Positions 7,966 through 15,695 of a stretch of 18,446 bases of DNA are shown piece after piece. The notes beneath the pieces were generated by a model. That model was not told the origin of the DNA. It made no database searches and was given only the letters and a program-made list of their open reading frames with translations. The stretch comes from Deltaproteobacteria bacterium (GTDB lineage: Bacteria > Myxococcota > Polyangia > Polyangiales > B10-G4): assembly GCA_019312705.1 (NCBI GenBank), contig JAFDCW010000012.1:1-18446 (forward strand), written 5' to 3'. The translations under genes were made by a program, and so were the position numbers. The stretch's first letter is position 1; the number at the start of each line of letters is the position of its first letter.

Positions 7966-9827
7966 GGCGAGGCGCGGTGCGCATGTTCGCCTGGGGCGCG
8001 GCCGTGGTCACCGTGGTTGCTGTGGTCACCGTGGTCGCAGGGGGATCTTGGCCGGCTCTGGCGAGTGCCCAGATCTTCATGCCCGGGAGTCAGCCCGCCG
8101 GCGATGACGGCGGGATCGAAACGCCGATCCAGAGCTCGAACAGCTGCACCATGTGCCACGCGCTCTACGACGACGCCGACGACTACGAGCCCTGGGACGG
8201 CTGGCGCGGGACGATGATGGGCAACTCGACCCGGGACCCGGTCTTCCGGGCGGCCCTCGCGATCGCCGAGGTAGACCTCCCCGGGGCGGCGGACTTTTGC
8301 GTGCGCTGCCACTCGATGCCGGCGTGGCTGCGCGGGCGCTCATCGCTGCCCGAGTGGTCCGAGGCCGATGGTCCGCGCTTCCTCCCCGACGAGGACGGCT
8401 TTCCATCGTCGGAGCTCGACGGCCTCGCCTGCCAGGTCTGCCACCGGGCGACCAACGACGTGCCCTCCGACCCGATGGCGCCCTACGCCTCGAACGCTCA
8501 GATCTACTTCTACGACGGCCCCGAGGGCGCGGTGCGCACGGGGCCTTACTCGTACGGCGCCGGCGAAGACCCGACCCACCCGACCCTGGTCAGCGATTTT
8601 CTGCCGACCGGTGACTTCTGCGGCCAGTGCCACGACATCATCAACCCCGTCTTGATGGGCCACGCCCCCGACGGAACCCCGACGGGCCGTCCCTTCGCTA
8701 TCGAGCGCACCTACAGCGAATGGCGGAACAGCGCCTTCGCGGCCCGGGGCGAGACCTGCCAGGACTGCCACATGCGCGAGGTCGGCGAGCCGGTCCGCGC
8801 CTCGATCGAAGGCGGGCCCCGGGACTACCTCCGGCGCCACGACCTAGTGGGCTCGTCGAGCTGGGTGCTCCGAGCCCTCGCTGCGACCGTCCCGGACAGC
8901 GACGGCGATTGGACCGCGGCCCTCGAGCGCAGCGCCGGCAAGGCCGAGGCGTTCATGACCGAGGCCGCGCAGCTCGATGTGACCGACGCCGGCCTCGTCG
9001 GCGAGACGGCGAGCGCGACGGTCCGGGTCACCAATCTCACGGGGCACAAGTTGCCTACGGGCTATCCCGAGGGGCGCCGGATGTGGCTCGAAGTAGCCGT
9101 CGTCGACGCAACCGGTGAGGCCGTGGCCGGCTCGGGCCTCTACGACCCCACGACCGCCGTGCTCACCGAAGACACCCAGTTGCGCACCTACGAGTCCAAA
9201 CTGGGTGAAGGCGACGAGCCGAGCTTCCACTTCGCCCTCAACGATACGGTCCTCCGGGATACTCGCATCCCCCCGGAGGGCTTCACGGCGCCGCCGGAGC
9301 TCGACATGGCCCCCGTCGGCCGCGACTACGGCGACGGCGCCGGGGGTTACCGTCACTGGGACGAGACGTCCTATGAGATCACTGCGTGCGGGGAGGGCGA
9401 GCTTGCGCTTCGCGTGCGCCTGCTCTTCCAGTCGACGACCCGCGAGTACATCGAGTTCCTCCGGGACAACACCCCAGACAGCGCGGACCCGGACATCACG
9501 AACTGGGGCGCCATCTCGTACCAGCTCTGGCTCGACGAGGGGGGCCGCACCCCGACGACGATGGCCGAGGTGACGATGGCGCTCGGGGCGTCCCCGGGGC
9601 CGTGCCCCGAGCCGCCGATAGACGCCGGCGCGGATGCTGGGGTCGATGCGGGGCCCGACAGCGGATTCGACGCGGGCCCCGGGCCCGTCCCCGAGGATGA
9701 CGGAGGGTGCGGCTGTTCGACGCCTGGTTCTGGGCCCGGGGGTTCGGTTCCTTTCTACTCCGGCCTCCTGTCCTTCCTGTCCTTCCTGGCCCTCTTCTCC
9801 CGATCGCTCCGACGCTTTCGCCCCTGA
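7962..9827 (+). CDS. Pentaheme c-type cytochrome with MYXO-CTERM-like C-terminus
   Basis: A secreted multiheme cytochrome c predicted to carry electrons. Five CxxCH heme sites lie in the first 270 residues: CTMCH (62-66), CVRCH (113-117), CQVCH (157-161), CGQCH (220-224) and CQDCH (266-270). A Sec signal peptide ends near ASA. Residues 335-550 form a beta-rich domain (TASATVRVTNLTGHKLPTGY) seen in other large multiheme proteins. An Asp/Ala/Gly stalk then leads to GGCGCSTPG, a hydrophobic helix and an Arg-rich end (SRSLRRFRP), the layout of MYXO-CTERM sorting signals. GTG 7962 is preferred because it overlaps the dehydrogenase stop and supplies the positive charges MRRGAVR; ATG 7983 would leave an uncharged start. 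It probably accepts electrons from the upstream quinoprotein. Family function is otherwise uncharacterised. Confidence 0.9.
   Translation: MRRGAVRMFAWGAAVVTVVAVVTVVAGGSWPALASAQIFMPGSQPAGDDGGIETPIQSSNSCTMCHALYDDADDYEPWDGWRGTMMGNSTRDPVFRAALAIAEVDLPGAADFCVRCHSMPAWLRGRSSLPEWSEADGPRFLPDEDGFPSSELDGLACQVCHRATNDVPSDPMAPYASNAQIYFYDGPEGAVRTGPYSYGAGEDPTHPTLVSDFLPTGDFCGQCHDIINPVLMGHAPDGTPTGRPFAIERTYSEWRNSAFAARGETCQDCHMREVGEPVRASIEGGPRDYLRRHDLVGSSSWVLRALAATVPDSDGDWTAALERSAGKAEAFMTEAAQLDVTDAGLVGETASATVRVTNLTGHKLPTGYPEGRRMWLEVAVVDATGEAVAGSGLYDPTTAVLTEDTQLRTYESKLGEGDEPSFHFALNDTVLRDTRIPPEGFTAPPELDMAPVGRDYGDGAGGYRHWDETSYEITACGEGELALRVRLLFQSTTREYIEFLRDNTPDSADPDITNWGAISYQLWLDEGGRTPTTMAEVTMALGASPGPCPEPPIDAGADAGVDAGPDSGFDAGPGPVPEDDGGCGCSTPGSGPGGSVPFYSGLLSFLSFLALFSRSLRRFRP
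8004..8039 (+). repeat. Two 18-bp tandem copies inside the cytochrome signal peptide
   Basis: GTGGTCACCGTGGTTGCT at 8004-8021 is followed directly by a copy at 8022-8039 with two third-position changes. It encodes VVTVVA twice and lengthens the hydrophobic core of the signal peptide. It probably arose by slippage or duplication kept in frame. Confidence 0.75.
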
Positions 9828-9957
9828 GCTAGCGAGGCTCGCTTGCCGGGCGCAGCCGCTGAGTCGGCACACATCGTGCGGGCTCGTACGGGGAGGTAAC
9901 GCAGGCTTCACCTGCGCGGAGGTGCTCCTTGCTGCCCCGATGTCGTTGCGAAACGCC

Positions 9958-9978
9958 AAAAGGGGACCGTCCCCTTTT
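9958..9978. repeat. Perfect 21-bp palindrome between convergent genes, possible bidirectional terminator
   Basis: AAAAGGGGAC and GTCCCCTTTT face each other around a single C, giving two perfect 10-bp arms. Each strand ends the hairpin with four T residues. It lies in the 185-bp gap between the convergent cytochrome (stop 9827) and lipoprotein (stop 10013) genes, where a two-way terminator would be expected. The same gap holds two weaker hairpins, AGCGAG/CTCGCT at 9831-9843 and CGCAGG/CCTGCG at 9900-9916. The GGGGAC...GTCCCC termini are shared with the larger palindrome at 15442-15687. Confidence 0.65.
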
Positions 9979-10012
9979 CGGTCCAGGGCTGCGAGGAACT
10001 CTCCGGGCCGAG

Positions 10013-11014
10013 TTACGGCGCGACGCGGTAACCAAGCCAGGTGAAATACGGTAGCTCGGAGCCCGGGTCGCTCTCGACGAACGTGCCATCTGCCGAAACC
10101 GTGCCGGTCCCATAGGCTACGAGGTCTGCCTCTTCGACCGGTGTTCCATCTGCTAGCTCGGTCGCGAGACCACCGACGAGCAGCAGCTCGACCCTGGTGC
10201 CGGCGGGGATCGACGTGGTGTTCGGAATGCGAACGGGGACGCCTCCCCCATCGGCGCTTCCCTCCTCGCCGAACCCGTAGAGGCCCGCGAGGCCCGCGCC
10301 CGCGGCAAAACACGGAGCGTCGGAGCCGACGGGAACTCGCCGGCCGGATAGCGCGTCGTAGTCGACCCCGAATCCGAGACGATCGGGTACGATGTCCATC
10401 TCGAGACCATCGTCGAAGACGACGGTGCGCATGGCGGTGGCGTCGCCGATCGGGGGCCGGGTGATCGCCGGGGGCGTAGCGTATAGGACGTGTGCGTCGG
10501 CGAGAGTCAGGACCCCGTCGACGGTTGGGCTCGGGTCGAGGTCGCAGTACGTGGTGGCGTAGCCACCTTCAGGGAGCAGCATACGGAGCGCCGCCGACGC
10601 CCAGCACTGAAATTCGTCGGGTACCTCGATGATGTAGACTCCGGCGGCGTCGGCGGTTGGCGGTTCGAGACAAGTGAGGGCTCGACCCGGCGATCTTCGG
10701 ATGCAGGCTTGGGGCCGGGCCCCGGCGATGGGGCCGCCGCTCTCGGTCTCGATCGTGCCGTGCACCTCGGCGACCAAGGTGCCCTCGCAGCTCGCACCGC
10801 TATCCGCCCTGGCGCCAACGTCTGTAGTACCGTCCATGCCGGTGTCCTGGCTGCCCAGGTTCGTGTCCGGGGCATCGAGGGCGCCATCGAAGATCGCGGA
10901 ATCGACCGCGGAGGGGCCGTCATTGCAGCCGGACGACCCCCCGAGAACACAAATCACCAGTAACCAGAGCGCACTTCGCCCGTAGGTGTGCCGCCGATCC
11001 ATGACTCGAATCAT
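10013..11014 (-). CDS. Lipoprotein with carboxypeptidase-regulatory-like domain
   Basis: A predicted outer-envelope lipoprotein of unknown function, 333 residues. The signal peptide ends in a GSSGC lipobox and is followed by an Asp/Ser/Thr-rich stalk (DTNLGSQDTGMDGTTD). A beta-sandwich of the carboxypeptidase-regulatory/CarboxypepD_reg type follows, with EVHGTIETESGGPIAGARP, then Cys-containing strands and TADAAGVYIIEVP. The C-terminal half is beta-rich with VPVRIPNTTSIPAGTRVELLLVGG and does not resemble a known enzyme. I chose ATG 11014 because AAGGTGG lies just upstream; ATG 11002 is the alternative and would share a CATG with the divergent gene. Longer in-frame extensions to 11197 run antisense through the next gene's signal and stalk and are not believed. 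It converges on the cytochrome gene. Confidence 0.8.
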   Translation of the reverse strand: MIRVMDRRHTYGRSALWLLVICVLGGSSGCNDGPSAVDSAIFDGALDAPDTNLGSQDTGMDGTTDVGARADSGASCEGTLVAEVHGTIETESGGPIAGARPQACIRRSPGRALTCLEPPTADAAGVYIIEVPDEFQCWASAALRMLLPEGGYATTYCDLDPSPTVDGVLTLADAHVLYATPPAITRPPIGDATAMRTVVFDDGLEMDIVPDRLGFGVDYDALSGRRVPVGSDAPCFAAGAGLAGLYGFGEEGSADGGGVPVRIPNTTSIPAGTRVELLLVGGLATELADGTPVEEADLVAYGTGTVSADGTFVESDPGSELPYFTWLGYRVAP

Positions 11015-11792
11015 CTTCACCACCTTCGCTTTAGTCCTTTTTCCTGTGATCGTTACCGCCTGTAACGAAGAAAGCCGGCCGCCTCCAGGGACCGGCGACA
11101 CATCTGTGGGCGATTCAGGTGCGCGAGGGTTGGACTCTGGCCCGGCGGCCCCGCCGGACTCCTCGCCCTCGGCGGATGCGGGGGTGGATTCGTGCACTCC
11201 CGAATGCGGGGGGCAGGCGTGCGGTGACGACGGATGCGGCGGAACATGCGGCGAGTGTGTCGGTACGCAGGTCTGCTCCCCCGACGGCAGCGCCTGCCTC
11301 GCCTCGCCCGCCGCGCTTCCGTGCCCCCCGGTGGGACCCTACGGCACCGAGGCCGGAGACATCGTCGCGAACGTAGCTCTCGTCGATTGCGACGGGACGG
11401 AATACACCCTGCACGCTCTCTGCGAGGCTCCGGTCTCGTGGGTCTTCGAGTATGCCGAGTGGTGTCCGACGTGCCGCGCCTTTGCACCGACGGCCCAGAG
11501 GCTCTACGAGCGCCACCAGCCGGATGGCCTCGAGGCGTACATCGTAATCGCAGCGAACGCCGACTACGGCGCCCCTGACGCGGAACTCTGTGCCGCGGTG
11601 CGGGAGCGTTACGGTTTCACTATGCCCGTCCTCTACGACTCAACGGGCGTCTTCGCCTCCACGCTGGACGTGCCGACGAACGACTACAACCTGATCATGT
11701 CTCGCGGCATGCGGATGGTGTACGAGGCTCGCTACGATGACTCGACCGTCGAGGCCGAACTCGCCGCCGCCTTCGCGGCCGGCGCGCCCTGA
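11001..11792 (+). CDS. Thioredoxin-like lipoprotein with Cys-rich CGDDGCGG stalk
   Basis: A predicted envelope lipoprotein with a TlpA/AhpC-like thioredoxin fold, 263 residues. MTRIIFTTFALVLFPVIVTAC is the lipoprotein signal with Cys21 at the lipobox. A Ser/Pro/Asp stalk leads to CTPECGGQACGDDGCGGTCGEC (8 Cys within residues 65-99), a signature common in Myxococcota surface proteins. The thioredoxin domain has the redox site CPTC (155-158, AEWCPTCRAF) and VPTND with a likely cis-proline at 225. It may reduce or isomerise disulfides outside the inner membrane, or support cytochrome maturation for the neighbour gene; this is inference. ATG 11001 is preferred to GTG 10986, which would add MCRRS in front of the signal. 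Its start overlaps that of the divergent lipoprotein. Confidence 0.86.
   Translation: MTRIIFTTFALVLFPVIVTACNEESRPPPGTGDTSVGDSGARGLDSGPAAPPDSSPSADAGVDSCTPECGGQACGDDGCGGTCGECVGTQVCSPDGSACLASPAALPCPPVGPYGTEAGDIVANVALVDCDGTEYTLHALCEAPVSWVFEYAEWCPTCRAFAPTAQRLYERHQPDGLEAYIVIAANADYGAPDAELCAAVRERYGFTMPVLYDSTGVFASTLDVPTNDYNLIMSRGMRMVYEARYDDSTVEAELAAAFAAGAP
11050..11068. promoter_or_regulatory. Short inverted repeat in the divergent lipoprotein region
   Basis: TCGTTAC and GTAACGA are separated by CGCCT. The 7-bp arms lie 36-54 bp upstream of the minus-strand start at 11014, where an operator could act, yet they also encode the lipobox VTACNE of the thioredoxin-like gene. Function is a guess; chance is possible. 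Confidence 0.25.
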
Positions 11793-11916
11793 CCGAAGAG
11801 TGTCCCTCTATGCCCGAAGAAGGCCTCGCCTGGCCCTCTCCATCATATTGGGCCGCCGTTGGCGTCCCTGAGGGCCTGCTTGCCAGGGGCGCCGTAGCAC
11901 GGTACCCAGCGTCGCC

Positions 11917-13730
<1,814 letters not shown>

Positions 13731-13731
<1 letters not shown>

Positions 13732-14357
13732 TGAAGCAGCTCGCATTTTGGGTCTTCGTCGCCGGCGTCGTCATCTCCGCGTGCTACGGCGCCAAGCTCG
13801 CCCCCGTCGAAGAGGGGGCCGGGTCGGGTCCCGATGGAGTGGTCACCCCGGCGGACCGCATCAGCTCCTGGTGGGACGCCGCGGCCATGCCGTTCAGCGT
13901 GGGCGTTTTGATGATGGTCGGCGGGGGGCTCCTCGGTCGCCACATCGAGAAGCTCGCCCACGCATCGGCCCACGAAGGCCAGGTCAGCGCCAGCGGGGAC
14001 GGCCCCGGCGAGGTGATGGACAAGATCGGCCAAGAGCTCGACAAGCTTCCCGCAGGCAGTCTCGGGGACTCAGTCGCGGAGGTCCAGGCGGGCCTCGACC
14101 GCGTGCTCGAGGAGCTGGTGCCCGAGTTCTTGTTGCACCGGACGCGCATGATCGCCGACATGGGCCTCGAGCACTTCGCCGAGATGATCGGCCAGTTCTC
14201 GTCGTTCGAGCGCAACACGGCGCGGGCCTGGAGCGCGCTGACCGACGGCGTGCCGTCGGAAGCCGAGGTCTCCGTCGAACGGGCCAAGGCCGCGTTGGTC
14301 CAGGCCAAAGAGGCCTTCGACCGCGCCGCAGATGCGTCAGGCTCGGCCTCGGCGTAG
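13731..14357 (+). CDS. Small membrane protein coupled to the OPT transporter
   Basis: I do not recognise this 208-residue protein. It begins MKQLAFWVFVAGVVISACYG, either a membrane helix or a lipoprotein signal with an ISAC box at Cys18, and has a second helix at about 52-69 (PFSVGVLMMVGGGLLG). The remainder is soluble and helical: amphipathic stretches such as MDKIGQELDKLPAG, VQAGLDRVLEELVPEFLLHRTRMIADMGLEHFAEMIGQF and an Ala/Lys/Glu-rich end. A GGAGG site lies 6 nt before ATG 13731, and the ATG overlaps the OPT stop. The arrangement suggests a dedicated accessory or regulatory subunit of the transporter. A role as a periplasmic or cytoplasmic coupling factor is inference. Confidence 0.78.
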
Positions 14358-14365
14358 AGGTTCCC

Positions 14366-15430
14366 ATGGGCAACGACACTTCCATCGCAGGTTTTGCTCT
14401 CGGATTCGCTCTGTCGGTCGTGGCTGGATGCGGTGCGACGCCGCCACAGCCCCAAGCAGGCACGGCTGCGGCGAGTGGTGACCGAGCTTCAGCCGTCGCT
14501 GCGCCCCGCCGGGGAGGGCGCGCCTTCGATCTTCAGGGGCACCGGGGCGCCCGAGGTCACGCGCCCGAAAACACGCTGGTCGGCCTTCGTCGCGCCCTCG
14601 CCATCGGGGTGACCACCCTCGAGATAGATCTCGCCCTCACCGCCGACGGCGTCGTCGTCGTACACCACGACGAAACCCTCAATGCCGACCTCACCCGGGG
14701 GCCCGATGGGGAGTACATCGACGGTACCGCCGCCGTGCCCCTGCGCCAGCTCTCCGTCGAGGCCCTCTCCCAGCTGGACGTCGGACGCATTCGAGCCGGC
14801 ACGGCGTACGCGATGCGTTTCCCCGATCAGGTGCCGGCCGACGGGGCGCGCATCCCCACCCTCGCCGCGGTCTTCGCCTTTGTCGAGGAGGTGAGCGGCG
14901 GCACCACTCGCTACAACCTCGAGCTGAAGCGCTCTCCCATCCATCCGGACCGAACCGCCGACCCCGAGACCTTCGCCCGCGCGGCTCTCGCGGTGGTGGA
15001 CGCCGCCGCGGTGCGTAACCGAGTGAACTTCCAGTCATTCGACTTCGCCTGCCTCGACGCCCTTCGTGCCCTAGGCGGCGATTCCTCCGACGATTTGACC
15101 CTCGCCTGCCTGACGGTCGCCGAGGACGACCCCACCCCCTGGTTCGCTGGGCGCAGCCTCGGAGATCACGACGGCTCGTGGCCCGCCTTGGTCGCCGCCG
15201 CGGGTTGTGACACCTGGTCCCCGCGCTTCGAAGATCTCACCGCCGACACCATCCGCGAAGCTCATGGTCTCGGCCTCCGCGTCATCCCCTGGACCGTGAA
15301 CGACCCCGCGCAAATCGCCGAAGCCCATGATCTCGGCGTCGACGGCCTCATCTCCGACTACCCCGACCGCGTCCGAGCCGACCTCGCGGCCCGGGGCGAA
15401 GAGCTGCCGATCGCATTTCCCGCAGACTGA
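14366..15430 (+). CDS. Glycerophosphodiester phosphodiesterase lipoprotein
   Basis: A predicted metal-dependent GDPD-family enzyme that hydrolyses glycerophosphodiesters to glycerol-3-phosphate and an alcohol, at the cell envelope. The signal peptide ends VVAGC (Cys22) and a short Ala/Gln/Pro stalk follows. The TIM-barrel motifs are QGHRGARGHAPENT (57-70, His59, Glu68), EIDLALTADGVVVVHHDETL (Glu86, Asp88, His101), NLELK, and near the end GLRVIPWTVN and GVDGLISDYPD. The length of 354 residues is usual. ATG 14366 has AGAGG 5 nt upstream; longer in-frame readings back to 13748 overlap the previous gene and are not used. It lies 8 bp after the small membrane protein, so it is probably in the same operon. 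It could feed phosphate or glycerol scavenging. Confidence 0.92.
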   Translation: MGNDTSIAGFALGFALSVVAGCGATPPQPQAGTAAASGDRASAVAAPRRGGRAFDLQGHRGARGHAPENTLVGLRRALAIGVTTLEIDLALTADGVVVVHHDETLNADLTRGPDGEYIDGTAAVPLRQLSVEALSQLDVGRIRAGTAYAMRFPDQVPADGARIPTLAAVFAFVEEVSGGTTRYNLELKRSPIHPDRTADPETFARAALAVVDAAAVRNRVNFQSFDFACLDALRALGGDSSDDLTLACLTVAEDDPTPWFAGRSLGDHDGSWPALVAAAGCDTWSPRFEDLTADTIREAHGLGLRVIPWTVNDPAQIAEAHDLGVDGLISDYPDRVRADLAARGEELPIAFPAD

Positions 15431-15461
15431 AGGTCGATTTCGGGGACGGTATAAATTTTCT

Positions 15462-15637
15462 GGCTCTTCCGGGAACCGGGTGGGTGATTTCGACGAAATC
15501 CGGTAAGCCAGAGGAGTCAAGAAGATGGCCTGCGGCTTTCGCAACCGAGACCGCTTTCGAATGGCCATCTACTTCCACCTCGGCCTCGATATGACGCCCG
15601 AGCCCCTGCTTTCACCCACCTGAATTCCAGAAGAGCC
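15462..15637 (+). mobile_element. Internally deleted ISL3-like element (MITE-like)
   Basis: A 176-bp element with imperfect inverted ends. GGCTCTTCCGGGAAC... on the left and, read from the right, GGCTCTTCTGGAATT... match at 21 of the first 26 bases, and both continue into GGTGGGTGA. Flanking 8-bp sequences AATTTTCT (15454-15461) and AACTTTCT (15638-15645) match at 7 of 8, consistent with the 8-bp duplications made by ISL3-family insertion sequences. The interior keeps a scrap of a transposase C-terminus and a small palindrome GATTTCG-A-CGAAATC (15486-15500). It cannot move on its own but might be mobilised by a full-length relative elsewhere in the genome. Confidence 0.78.
15507..15623 (+). 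pseudogene. C-terminal scrap of an ISL3-type transposase
   Basis: The frame from 15507 to the TGA at 15621-15623 encodes ARGVKKMACGFRNRDRFRM followed by AIYFHLGLDMTP and a short tail. The pattern K-x-K-x-A-x-GFRN-x4-FR is the hallmark end of ISL3/IS204/IS1001 transposases as I remember them. A TAA at 15504-15506 closes the frame upstream, so the first 90% of the gene has been deleted. It sits inside the inverted ends described above, which links it to the mini-IS. Confidence 0.65.
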
Positions 15638-15695
15638 AACTTTCTTACTTTCGCCTTCGCGAAAGTAAGAAAGTTTATACCGTCCCCCCTCGCGA

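Larger units (their letters stand above)
15442..15687. repeat. GGGGAC...GTCCCC palindrome, split by a mini-IS
   Basis: The left end reads GGGGACGGTATAAA (15442-15455) and the right end its exact complement TTTATACCGTCCCC (15674-15687). The right part holds a perfect 17-bp hairpin, AACTTTCTTACTTTCGC and its complement around CTTC (15638-15675). If the inserted element and one target copy are removed, the two sides join into one palindrome of 29-bp arms (28 paired, one T:G) with a 4-base loop. It occupies the 265-bp space between the convergent GDPD and zinc-finger genes, 11 bp and 8 bp from their stops, so it may act as a terminator. Similar GGGGACnGTATA motifs are, from memory, common near REP-associated transposases in related bacteria. 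Confidence 0.85.

Noticed and set aside
8844..10313. A 489-codon minus-strand frame spanning the cytochrome end and the intergenic palindrome
   Set aside because: It overlaps two well-supported genes in other frames and has a highly Arg-rich, unstructured composition.
11015..11197. A 61-residue upstream extension of the minus-strand lipoprotein
   Set aside because: It would place a disordered stretch in front of a normal lipoprotein signal peptide and is antisense to the start of the thioredoxin-like gene.
13748..14365. A 206-codon N-terminal extension of the phosphodiesterase frame
   Set aside because: It overlaps the small membrane protein gene out of frame and is Arg/Gly-rich. The ATG at 14366 has a ribosome site and begins a lipoprotein signal.
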